Below, piece after piece: positions 56,046 to 64,000 of a stretch of 64,000 bases of DNA (position 1 is its first letter; each line of letters starts with the position of its first letter). The notes under the pieces are model-generated. The model searched no databases, was not told the DNA's origin, and saw only the letters and a program-made list of their open reading frames with translations. Source of the stretch: Candidatus Latescibacterota bacterium (GTDB lineage Bacteria; JAAXHH01); the NCBI GenBank assembly GCA_022821085.1, contig JAJEEG010000002.1:186001-250000 (forward strand), in the 5' to 3' direction. A program made the translations under genes and the position numbers.

Positions 56046-57539
56046 GTGCCTACGCACTACAACCGAGTAATGGAGATGTACCGCGAGTTGAGCGACCTCT
56101 ACGGCGCCCTGGCCCTGATGCGATGGGACCAGGAAACCTACATGCCTCCCAAGGGCGCGGCCAGCCGGGGACGGCAACTCGCCACCCTCTCCGGTATGGC
56201 CCACGAGCGGATCACGTCCGAGGAGATGAGGGCGGAACTGGATTCCGCCCGGTTGGAATCGCTGACGGCCGACGAGGAGGTCAACATTCGCGAAATCGCC
56301 CGTTCCAGCGATCGGGCGGTCAAGATTCCAGTCGACCTGGTAAAATCCATCGCAGAAACGAGTTCGGCGGCCATCGGGGTGTGGATCAAGGCCCGGAAGG
56401 AAGATGATTTTGCGACTTTCGCGCCGTGGATCGACAAGCTGGTCGCCCTCCAGCGCGAAGTCGCGGAGGCGGTCGGATACGAAGACGAACCCTACGACGC
56501 GCTGCTCGATGAATACGAACCCTGTGCCACCACGAAAGATACGGCGGCGGTCTTTGAATCGATTCGCGGCCCCCTCGTGGACCTGGTGCAGCGCATCGCG
56601 TCCTCCGGGGTCCGGCCACGCACCGATTTCCTGGAGCGGAACTACCCCTTAGGCGACCAGCGGCGCTTGGGCGTCATGGCCGCCGAGCGCATGGGCTTCG
56701 ACTTCGAGGCCGGGCGGCTGGATATCTCCCCACATCCCTTCTGCACGCACATGGGCGTGCAGGACGTCCGCCTGACGACCCGGTACTCCGAAACCCTGCC
56801 CATGCAGTCCTTCTACGGCGTCATCCACGAGGCGGGACACGGCCTCTACGAGCAGGGCCATGACCCGGTCCACGAAGGCACGCCCCGGGGCGCGTCCGTG
56901 TCCCTGGGCATCCATGAATCCCAGTCGCGCCTGTGGGAGAACATGGTCGGCCGCAGCCGGGCCTTCTGGCGTTACTTCTTCCCCGAATTCTCTGCCGTGT
57001 TCCCGGACCAGGCCGCGGACGTGAGCGAAGAGGAGATCCATGCCGCGGTCAACGAGGTGAAACCCTCGCTCATCCGGGTCGAAGCGGATGAGATCACCTA
57101 CAACCTGCACATCCTGCTCCGGTTCGAAATAGAGCGCGGCCTGTTCACGGACGAATTCACGGCCGGCGACCTCTCCGCGGTCTGGAACGAGAAGATGAAG
57201 GCCTTTCTCGGCATCGAGCCGCCGGACGACCGGGACGGCGTGCTGCAGGACATCCACTGGTCCCACGGGAGTTTCGGCTATTTCCCCACCTACACCCTGG
57301 GCAATCTGTACGCCGCCCAGTTCTACCGCGCCGCCGAGCGCGACCTGCCCGGCCTGTCGGACCGGATCGCCCGGGGGGAACTGCTGCCGCTGCGGGACTG
57401 GCTCAGGGATCACATCCATCGGCCCGGCATGACCTACCGCGCGGGCGACCTCGTGCGGCACGTCACCGGCGAGCCCCTCTCAGCGGACTTTTTCCTGGCC
57501 TACGTCGATGAGAAATACCGTTCCCTGTACCGCCTATGA
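56046..57539 (+). CDS. M32 family metallocarboxypeptidase
   Basis: 497 residues, the usual size for Taq-type carboxypeptidases. Zinc site HEAGH in GVIHEAGHGLYEQG; the third ligand Glu in GIHESQSRLWEN; MRWDQETYMPP near the N-terminus and RVEADEITYNLHILLRFEIE are family blocks. Cytoplasmic, releases C-terminal residues from peptides. Its stop overlaps the start of the first DUF6785-like gene as ATGA, so peptide hydrolysis may be linked to what those membrane proteins carry; inference only. Confidence 0.94.
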   Translation: MPTHYNRVMEMYRELSDLYGALALMRWDQETYMPPKGAASRGRQLATLSGMAHERITSEEMRAELDSARLESLTADEEVNIREIARSSDRAVKIPVDLVKSIAETSSAAIGVWIKARKEDDFATFAPWIDKLVALQREVAEAVGYEDEPYDALLDEYEPCATTKDTAAVFESIRGPLVDLVQRIASSGVRPRTDFLERNYPLGDQRRLGVMAAERMGFDFEAGRLDISPHPFCTHMGVQDVRLTTRYSETLPMQSFYGVIHEAGHGLYEQGHDPVHEGTPRGASVSLGIHESQSRLWENMVGRSRAFWRYFFPEFSAVFPDQAADVSEEEIHAAVNEVKPSLIRVEADEITYNLHILLRFEIERGLFTDEFTAGDLSAVWNEKMKAFLGIEPPDDRDGVLQDIHWSHGSFGYFPTYTLGNLYAAQFYRAAERDLPGLSDRIARGELLPLRDWLRDHIHRPGMTYRAGDLVRHVTGEPLSADFFLAYVDEKYRSLYRL

Positions 57540-59491
57540 ACGTCACGGGTGCCCCATCCACCCAGCACGCGGCCACTCCACGGGCCGTCCTGATCGGCCT
57601 TGCGCTGGCCGTCTCCGTCAACCTCTTCTCGGTTTCGACCAGCTACCTGGCGGGGTACACCCATCTCACCTTCGCCCACATCGACTTAGGCCTCCTGATC
57701 CCGTTCTACGTGGGCATTCTGGCTCCCAACATGCTCATCCGGGCGGCCCGTCCGGCGTGGGCTCTGAGCCACCGGGAACTGCTCCTCGTCTTCGTCCTGG
57801 GCTGGATCGGCTTCATGGTGCCGACCTACGCCATGTCGAACTACCTGGTCGGCATGATGGCCACGGCGGAGTACTATGCCACGCCGGAGAACCAGTGGCG
57901 TGAGCTGGTTTTCCCCCATCTGCCCGACTGGCTGATCATCACGAACGAACAGAACGCGAACCAGGACTACTACTGGGGCCTTCCTCCCAACGCGGCGATC
58001 CCCTGGGCGGCGTGGATCATTCCCGCCTTCTGGTGGCTTTCGTTGTTCACCGGGCTGCTGGCCGTGGGCATCTGCTACGTCATCCTGTTTAGAAAGCAGT
58101 GGGCGGAACACGAACGCCTTGCCTACCCCCTCGCGCAGTCGGCGGTCGTCATGACTGCAACACCCGACGACGCGGACGACGTCCTGCCGTCGATCATGCG
58201 CAACCGGCTGTTCATCGCGGGCGCCTTGATCACCTTCTCCCTGGTGCTCTGGAACACCGTGTCGTACTGGACGCAGTGGACGTCCTTTCCCATCGATGCA
58301 AAGTTCGTGATAAACCTCGATATCGGTCGCGCCTTTCCCGTGCTCGGCATCCGCATGAACATACTGTCCTTCGCCTTCTCGTATTTCATCAACGCGGACA
58401 TCCTGTTCAGCGTCTGGCTTTTCCAGATCATCAACATGCTCGAGCAGGGGGTCCTGGCCCGTGTCGGCGTCACGGCGGCATCGGGTACCGTCATCCCGGG
58501 CGGACTGGTGGCGGTGCAGTTCATCGGCGGGATGATCGCGTTCTCTCTATGGGGCGTCTGGACCGCGCGGAGGCACCTGGCGATGGTGTGGCGCCACGCC
58601 CTCGGCCGTCCCACCAACCTGCGCGACGAAGACGAGTTCCTTACCTACCGGTCCGCCCTGATCACCGGCGCGTGCGGACTCGCCTATGTGGCATGGTGGC
58701 TGCATTCCTCAGGGATGTCCTTCCCGGTGATCGCCTTGTTCCTTACCTTCCTGTTCCTCTTCTACTTCGCCATGTGCCGTGTGATGGCGGAGGCGGGGCT
58801 GGTCTTCCTGGACCTGCCCATCAACGCCCATACATTCACTATCGGCATGATCGGTTCGGCCTCCCTGTCGCACCGGAACCTGACGGCTCTGGGCCTGGGA
58901 CACGCCTTCGCGCGCAACTGGAAGACCTTCCCCATGATCATACCGTCCCAGGTCGCCCGGCTCAAATCCGAGCTCGGGATCCGGGGACCGACGCTGTTCT
59001 TCTGGTGCGCGGTCTCCTTCGGCCTCAGCGCCGTCTCGGCCCTCGGCTTCACGGCCTGGTCCGGGTACAGGCTGGGCGGCGCAACGGGTTTCCACGCCGA
59101 CATCGCCGGCCACCCCGGCTTTTACGACCAGATCGTAAGCTGGATGAAGAACAGTACCAGCATATCCGGCGGTGAAGTGTCCTTTCTGATCCTCGGCATG
59201 GCGATCGTCACCGTCATGATCGTTGCCCGTTCCTTTTTCAGCTGGTGGCCCATCTCTCCCATCGGCTTCGTGGTGGCCGCCGGGGGTCCGGTCCGCCACG
59301 CCTTCTTCCCCGTCTTCCTGGCCTGGCTGGTCAAGACCATCCTGATCAGGGTCGGCGGCATGCGCCTGTACCGGGACGCACAACCATTGATCATCGGTAT
59401 TATCGTCGGCTACGTTCTCGGCGCGTCCATTGCGATTATGGCGGATCTACTGTATTTTCCCGGAGCCGTGCATGAACTCCATTTCTTCTAA
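57536..59491 (+). CDS. DUF6785-like polytopic membrane protein (1)
   Basis: 651 residues with about 13-15 hydrophobic segments. Conserved blocks shared with the next gene: HIDLGLLIPFYVGILAPNML, ENQWRELVFPHLP, FRKQWAEHERLAYPLAQ, GLVFLDLPINAHTFTIGMIG, FARNWKTFPMIIPSQVARLK, WWPISPIGFVVAAGGPVRHA. The layout resembles DUF6784/DUF6785 proteins, distantly like oligopeptide (OPT) transporters; transport is inferred. Starts in ATGA overlap with the M32 peptidase gene, supporting peptide uptake as one hypothesis. Confidence 0.75.
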   Translation: MNVTGAPSTQHAATPRAVLIGLALAVSVNLFSVSTSYLAGYTHLTFAHIDLGLLIPFYVGILAPNMLIRAARPAWALSHRELLLVFVLGWIGFMVPTYAMSNYLVGMMATAEYYATPENQWRELVFPHLPDWLIITNEQNANQDYYWGLPPNAAIPWAAWIIPAFWWLSLFTGLLAVGICYVILFRKQWAEHERLAYPLAQSAVVMTATPDDADDVLPSIMRNRLFIAGALITFSLVLWNTVSYWTQWTSFPIDAKFVINLDIGRAFPVLGIRMNILSFAFSYFINADILFSVWLFQIINMLEQGVLARVGVTAASGTVIPGGLVAVQFIGGMIAFSLWGVWTARRHLAMVWRHALGRPTNLRDEDEFLTYRSALITGACGLAYVAWWLHSSGMSFPVIALFLTFLFLFYFAMCRVMAEAGLVFLDLPINAHTFTIGMIGSASLSHRNLTALGLGHAFARNWKTFPMIIPSQVARLKSELGIRGPTLFFWCAVSFGLSAVSALGFTAWSGYRLGGATGFHADIAGHPGFYDQIVSWMKNSTSISGGEVSFLILGMAIVTVMIVARSFFSWWPISPIGFVVAAGGPVRHAFFPVFLAWLVKTILIRVGGMRLYRDAQPLIIGIIVGYVLGASIAIMADLLYFPGAVHELHFF

Positions 59492-59569
59492 TGCGAGGCC
59501 CGCGGCGGGCCCCGTGCCGCCCGGTGAACGCGCCGGCCGCGGCAAGGACCCCGGCGCACCTTACCGACC

Positions 59570-61525
59570 ATGAGCGAACCGGAAGAAAGAACCCCCTCGA
59601 AGGTCGTTACGCCCCGGGCGGTGGCCGTGGGCCTGGCCCTGGCCGTGGTCGTCAACGTCGCCTCGGTCGCCAGCAACTATCTCCTCGGCTTCGTCCACCT
59701 GACCTACGCCCACATCGATCTCGCGCTGCTGATCCCTTTCTTCCTCGGTGTGCTCGGTCCCAACATGCTGATCCGGGCGTACCGGCCGTCGTGGGGACTT
59801 CGGTACAAGGAACTGCTCTTCGTATTCTGCCTGGCGTGGATCGGTTTCATGGTGCCGACGTGGGGCATGTCGAATTACGTGATGACCATGATGGCGTCGG
59901 CCGAGTATTACGCTTCGCCGGAAAACCAGTGGAGGGAACTGTTCTTCGCCTACCTGCCCGAATGGATCATCGTTACGAACGAGTTCGACGCGAACCGGTA
60001 TTACTACGCGGGGATCAGCGACCATATGCCTGTTCCGTGGTCGTCCTGGGTCGTGCCCGTCTTCTGGTGGATGTCCTTTTTCGGAGGTCTCCTCGCCGTC
60101 GGCATCTGCCTCGTCGTCATGCTTCGGAAGCAGTGGGTCGAACACGAGCGCCTGGCCTACCCCCTCGTCAACACGCCGGTCGTCCTGATGGAGACTTCCG
60201 ACGAGCGCGAGGCGGTCATTCCGAAGGTCATGCGGAACCGACTGTTCATCACGGGCGCCGTGGTTACCTTCTCCATGATGCTATGGAACGTCTCGGCGTA
60301 CTGGACGCAGTGGTCGTCCTTCCCCATCGACGCGGCCTTCAACACCAATATCAACATCGGCCGCTCCTTTCCGCCCCACCCAATCCGGATGAACGTCATC
60401 ACGATCGTCTTTGCCTATTTCATGAACATGGACGTGCTCTTCAGCATCTGGTTCTTCCAGATCGTCAACACGTTGCAGCAGGGCATCCTGGCCAGGATCG
60501 GCGTGATTGCCGATTCCGGAACCGCGGTGCCCGGCGGGCTCGTGGCCGTGCAGTTCATCGGCGGCATGGTCGCCTACGCGCTCTGGGGATTCTGGGTCGC
60601 CCGCGGGCACTTCAGGATGGTCTGGCGCCACGTGACCGGCCACCCCACGGACCTGCGGGACCGGGACGAGTTCCTGTCCTACCGGACGGCCCTGGTCACC
60701 GGCGCGTGCGGTCTGGCCTACGTGGTCTACTGGCTCAACGCCGTGGGGATGTCCTTCCCCGTGATCGCCGTTTTCCTCGCGCTGCTGTTCCTCTTCTACG
60801 CGGCGCTCTGCCGCGCGGTGGCCGAATCCGGCCTGGTCATGGTGGATCTGCCCATCAATGCCCACCAGTTCACCGTGGGCATGCTGGGATCCGCCTCGCT
60901 TTCACCTCAGAACCTGACGGCCCTGGGGCTGGGAAGCGGATTCGCGCGCAACTGGAAGACCTTCCCCATGATCATCCCGTCCCATGTCGCCCGGCTTCGT
61001 TCGATCCTGGGGATCGACGGCCGCGTGCTGTTCTTCTGGTGCGCGGTGACCTTCGTCCTCAGTGCGGCCGCCGCCATCGGCTTTTCGATATATTCGGGAT
61101 ACCGGCTGGGCGGCGCGGCGAACTACCATAACAACATCTCCGGCGATCCCGGGTTCTACAACCTGATCGTCACCTGGATAAACAACAGTACGACGATCTC
61201 CGGCGGCGAGGTGACGTTCCTGCTGACGGGCTTCGTCATCGTTACGGGCATGACCATCGCGCGATACTACCTGAGCTGGTGGCCGCTGTCGCCCATCGGG
61301 TTCGTGGTGGCCGCGGGCGGACCGGTCCGGAATTCGTTTTTTCCCGTCCTGCTTGTCTGGATCCTGAAATCCATCCTGATCCGCACGGGCGGCGTCCGCC
61401 TCTACCAGGCCGTGCAGCCGCTGATGATCGGCATCCTCGTAGGTTACGTCCTCGGCGCCGCTATTGCCGTCGGGGCGGACTGGCTGTATTTTCCGGGTTC
61501 GATCCACGAGATCCAGTTCTTCTGA
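59570..61525 (+). CDS. DUF6785-like polytopic membrane protein (2)
   Basis: Also 651 residues and alignable throughout with protein (1): HIDLALLIPFFLGVLGPNML, ENQWRELFFAYLP, GLVMVDLPINAHQFTVGMLG, FARNWKTFPMIIPSHVARLR, WWPLSPIGFVVAAGGPVRNS. Clearly a tandem gene duplication with many conservative changes, so the two copies are old enough to have diverged in specificity, or form a heteromer. Spacer of 78 bp from the first copy; the phosphohexomutase follows after 52 bp. Confidence 0.75.
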   Translation: MSEPEERTPSKVVTPRAVAVGLALAVVVNVASVASNYLLGFVHLTYAHIDLALLIPFFLGVLGPNMLIRAYRPSWGLRYKELLFVFCLAWIGFMVPTWGMSNYVMTMMASAEYYASPENQWRELFFAYLPEWIIVTNEFDANRYYYAGISDHMPVPWSSWVVPVFWWMSFFGGLLAVGICLVVMLRKQWVEHERLAYPLVNTPVVLMETSDEREAVIPKVMRNRLFITGAVVTFSMMLWNVSAYWTQWSSFPIDAAFNTNINIGRSFPPHPIRMNVITIVFAYFMNMDVLFSIWFFQIVNTLQQGILARIGVIADSGTAVPGGLVAVQFIGGMVAYALWGFWVARGHFRMVWRHVTGHPTDLRDRDEFLSYRTALVTGACGLAYVVYWLNAVGMSFPVIAVFLALLFLFYAALCRAVAESGLVMVDLPINAHQFTVGMLGSASLSPQNLTALGLGSGFARNWKTFPMIIPSHVARLRSILGIDGRVLFFWCAVTFVLSAAAAIGFSIYSGYRLGGAANYHNNISGDPGFYNLIVTWINNSTTISGGEVTFLLTGFVIVTGMTIARYYLSWWPLSPIGFVVAAGGPVRNSFFPVLLVWILKSILIRTGGVRLYQAVQPLMIGILVGYVLGAAIAVGADWLYFPGSIHEIQFF

Positions 61526-61577
61526 ACACAGGGGGCCGTCCCCGTGTGGCACGGCCTGAAAGCCGGCAGGCAGCGAC

Positions 61578-63416
61578 ATGACTGACCCGATAGCCAGCAT
61601 CATCGACGAATGGGTCGGCGAGGACGTCCTTTCGCGGACGGCGGGCGAGGCCATCGTCCGCTGGCTGGACGACCCGGCCTGCGACGCCTTCGCCGGCGGG
61701 ATTCGCGCACTGGTCGATGCCGGGGACACCGGTGAACTGGAAGACGCCTTCGGCACGTCCATCGCCTTTGGAACGGGCGGAATGCGCGGCCGCATGGGGC
61801 CGGGCCCGAACCGGTTCAATACCATTACCGTGGGCAGGGCGGCACAGGGGCTGGCGCGGTATCTCCTCCGCGAGGACGGGCCGGAAGGCTGGCACATCCG
61901 GAATATCGGCGGTCGGTCCGGCCCAGGGGTCGTCGTGGCGTGGGACACGCGACGCAACTCGGCATTGTTCGCAAAGGAAACGGCCAGGGTGCTCGCCGCC
62001 AACGGCGTACCGGTGCTGATCTTCGACGGCTATCGCTCGACCCCCGCGCTGTCCTACGCCGTCCGCGATCAGCGGGCCGCGACCGGGATCGTGATCAGTG
62101 CCAGCCACAATCCGCCCGAAGACAACGGGTTCAAGGTGTACGGTCCCGACGGCGGGCAGATCGTGGCGCCACGGGACGAAGCCATCACGGAGGAAATTCG
62201 CCGCGTCACCCGCATCAGGCGGACCGGCTACGAGGACGGCGTCCGGTGCGGCCTGATCCGGACCATCGGCAGGGACCTGGACGAGCGGTACATCGGCGTC
62301 CTGTCGGAAATGACCCTGGCCGACGCCCGGGACGTCCGGGTGGTATACACGCCCCTGCACGGCGTGGGCATGACATCGGTGGCCGCGGCACTGGAGAAAC
62401 TGGGATATCGGGACGTGCATCTCGTGGACGAGCAAGTCGCGCCGGACGGCGCGTTCCCCACGCTCGAAGGTGGTATCGCGAACCCCGAAAAACCGTCGGC
62501 CTTCCGACTGGGCATTCGAAAAGCCGCGGAAACAGGCGCCGATCTCGTGCTGGCCAGCGACCCCGATGCCGACCGGATCGGCTGCGCGTTGCCGTTGCCG
62601 GACCGGGGATGGGAGGCAGCGGAGGAAGATCTCGTGCTGAACGGTCACCAGATCGGCGTCCTCCTCTGTTACTATATGCTCAGCAGGAAACAGGCGGCGG
62701 GAACGTTACCCGGGCGAGGACTATTCTGCAAGACGATCGTCACGTCGGACCTGGCCGCCCTCATCGCCCGATCCTTCGGCCTTCATGTCGTCGTCGACCT
62801 GCCCGTCGGGTTCAAGCACGTCGGCGCGGAGATCGAACGCATGCCCGAGGGGACGACTTTCGTGTTCGGCACAGAGGAAAGCCACGGTTACCTGGCGGAC
62901 GCCCGGATCCGGGACAAGGAGGCGGCCACCGGCATCCTGCTCGCCGAGTATGCCGCCCTGCTGAAGCGAGAAAACCGGACCCTGCGCGACGCACTGGACG
63001 AAATCCACCGAACTTATGGTTATTTCAGGGAAGTCCAGCGGTCCGTCGTCCTGCCCGGGGCGGCAGGCGCCCGCAGTATCGGATGCATCATGGCCGCGCT
63101 GCGCGCATCTCCTCCGGAGCGCATTGGCGGACGGGCTGTATGCCACGTGATCGACCGGCAAAGCGGGCAGGCGCTCGACCTGCGTACGCGCACGACCGGC
63201 CCCGTCGCGGGCGAACGGGTGAATATCCTGGTCTTCACCTTCTCGGAAGCGGGCCACACGCGGGTCATCATACGGCCCTCGGGCACCGAGCCCACGATCA
63301 AGTACTACGTCTCGGCCTCGACGGTCGACATGGACGGAGACCGGGATTCCATAGACAGCCTGGCGAAATCCGTCCTGGCCGCCACGATCGAATTATGCGA
63401 ACAAATACAGGGGTGA
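61578..63416 (+). CDS. Phosphoglucomutase/phosphomannomutase (PgcA-like)
   Basis: 612 residues. Alpha-D-phosphohexomutase family: catalytic S176 in SASHNPPEDNG, Mg loop ASDPDADRIGCA, sugar-binding GTEESHGYL, and phosphate-binding RPSGTEPTIKYY near the C-terminus. Size and the early AFGTGGMRGRMGPGPNRF block match long phosphoglucomutases (PgcA/PGM2 type). Interconverts hexose-1-P and hexose-6-P; possible links to cell-envelope sugars. Same strand as the DUF6785 pair. Confidence 0.93.
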   Translation: MTDPIASIIDEWVGEDVLSRTAGEAIVRWLDDPACDAFAGGIRALVDAGDTGELEDAFGTSIAFGTGGMRGRMGPGPNRFNTITVGRAAQGLARYLLREDGPEGWHIRNIGGRSGPGVVVAWDTRRNSALFAKETARVLAANGVPVLIFDGYRSTPALSYAVRDQRAATGIVISASHNPPEDNGFKVYGPDGGQIVAPRDEAITEEIRRVTRIRRTGYEDGVRCGLIRTIGRDLDERYIGVLSEMTLADARDVRVVYTPLHGVGMTSVAAALEKLGYRDVHLVDEQVAPDGAFPTLEGGIANPEKPSAFRLGIRKAAETGADLVLASDPDADRIGCALPLPDRGWEAAEEDLVLNGHQIGVLLCYYMLSRKQAAGTLPGRGLFCKTIVTSDLAALIARSFGLHVVVDLPVGFKHVGAEIERMPEGTTFVFGTEESHGYLADARIRDKEAATGILLAEYAALLKRENRTLRDALDEIHRTYGYFREVQRSVVLPGAAGARSIGCIMAALRASPPERIGGRAVCHVIDRQSGQALDLRTRTTGPVAGERVNILVFTFSEAGHTRVIIRPSGTEPTIKYYVSASTVDMDGDRDSIDSLAKSVLAATIELCEQIQG

Positions 63417-63428
63417 CCGGCCGATAAT

Positions 63429-63482
63429 CGGGCAAACCGGGCAAACCGGGCGAATCGGGTGAACCAGGTGAACCGGGTAAAC
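63429..63482. repeat. 6 x 9-bp tandem array upstream of the sialidase-like gene
   Basis: CGGGCAAAC x2, CGGGCGAAT, CGGGTGAAC, CAGGTGAAC, CGGGTAAAC. Intergenic, starting 12 bp after the phosphohexomutase stop and ending about 70 bp before the next start codon. Confidence 0.9.
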
Positions 63483-63554
63483 CGGGTCCTGACCGGATGG
63501 CGATCAGGATCCCCATCAACAAGGTTCCCAACAAATTATGAAAGGCCAATCTCC

Positions 63555-64000
63555 ATGCGCATCATAGACTCCGGCGTCATCAGCCGCAGCGTGCCCGGCA
63601 CCGATCGCGCCAACCTCACCTTCCCCGCCGTCCTCTGCAAGTCCGACGGCACGTTGATCGCCGCATGGCACAGCGGCACGACGAAGGACTGCGCGGATGA
63701 AGTGATAGAAGTCAGCCGCTCACAGGACCTCGGGAAGACCTGGAGCGCGCCCGAACGGCCCTTTGGCAGCCCCGTTCTCCGCGGTGTCCGTGGATCGATC
63801 AAGATCGTATACCTCACGGAACTGGCGCCCGTCCGGATCATCGCCGCGTCCATGTGGATCGATCGCGAGACCTATCCCGACGCCCCCGGCCTCTTCAATC
63901 CTGAGACCGAGGGATGCGTGCCCATGTACATCCTCCTGGCGGATTCGGAGGACGGCGGAGAGACCTGGACGGCGTGGCGCGAGGTGCCCATGCCGGAAGA
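63555..64000 (+). CDS. Sialidase/BNR-repeat protein, N-terminal part (3' truncated)
   Basis: The first 148 codons; the frame is open to the window end. Two Asp-box motifs of BNR beta-propellers, SQDLGKTWSAP and SEDGGETWTAW, and the RANLTFPAVLCKSDGTLIAAWHSG start resemble exo-alpha-sialidase-like proteins. No signal peptide. Catalytic residues of true sialidases cannot be checked in the partial sequence; many such proteins have other glycosidase or binding roles. Confidence 0.75.
   Translation, partial: MRIIDSGVISRSVPGTDRANLTFPAVLCKSDGTLIAAWHSGTTKDCADEVIEVSRSQDLGKTWSAPERPFGSPVLRGVRGSIKIVYLTELAPVRIIAASMWIDRETYPDAPGLFNPETEGCVPMYILLADSEDGGETWTAWREVPMPE

Overview
The window is a GC-rich (roughly 60-65% by eye), densely coded chromosomal segment from a Gram-negative bacterium. 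Lipid A acyltransferase-type and heptosyltransferase-type genes, several lipoproteins and signal-peptide proteins indicate an outer membrane. The gene content (two GWxTD/TPR proteins, tandem DUF6785-like membrane proteins, DUF6807/PmoA-like protein, phytanoyl-CoA dioxygenase relatives, ceramidase-like hydrolase, sulfatase, sialidase-like protein) resembles uncultivated Latescibacterota or neighbouring FCB-type lineages. That placement is inference from recalled gene content; no phylogeny was done. No phage, transposase, integrase or CRISPR array was found.

Layout. 1-4.8 kb: the end of a DUF402-like gene, then phoH, ybeY and a CorC-type CBS protein, followed by a sulfatase. 4.8-11.3 kb (minus): a probable four-gene operon of a lipoprotein, a small unknown protein and two large secreted TPR/GWxTD proteins. 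11.5-18.2 kb (plus): an iscS-iscU-like-mnmA sulfur-transfer set, a membrane metallopeptidase, an LpxL-type acyltransferase, a lipoprotein and a heptosyltransferase. 18.2-25.9 kb (plus): a tightly overlapping probable catabolic operon (PfkB kinase, duplicated-domain protein, small protein, PhyH-type dioxygenase, TIM-barrel isomerase, ceramidase-like hydrolase, class III aminotransferase, DUF6807). 26-28.6 kb: coiled-coil protein and a MoxR/DUF58 pair. 28.6-36.4 kb: a UgpC/MsmK-type sugar ABC ATPase diverging from ornithine cyclodeaminase-like + three PLP enzymes, with a convergent lysine-aminomutase-like radical SAM gene. 37-43.9 kb (minus): MurU-like nucleotidyltransferase, an AmgK-like kinase fused to a RapZ C-terminal domain, a beta-propeller protein, an OppA-type binding protein and htpG. 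44.2-50.3 kb: a second PhyH, a Gfo/Idh/MocA oxidoreductase, an APH-fold kinase, pyrD and an enolase-superfamily enzyme. 50.4-54.3 kb (minus): tRNA-Leu and tRNA-Val, an AT-rich two-gene patch (DUF6338-like), a phosphoesterase pair and HU. 54.5-64 kb (plus): ATP-grasp enzyme, M32 carboxypeptidase, two DUF6785-like paralogues, a phosphohexomutase and the start of a sialidase-like gene.

The most distinctive signal is a set of at least seventeen short tandem arrays (9-24 bp units, one with 36-bp units) scattered through the window. Within genes the units are multiples of 3 bp and lie in linkers or at termini; between genes other unit lengths (17, 20 bp) occur. Other items worth a second look are an IscU-like protein lacking the first cluster-binding Cys and the conserved Asp, the kinase-RapZ_C fusion overlapping a MurU-like gene, the cyclodeaminase/PLP/radical-SAM cluster, and a class-2-like PyrD with Cys where Ser is expected.
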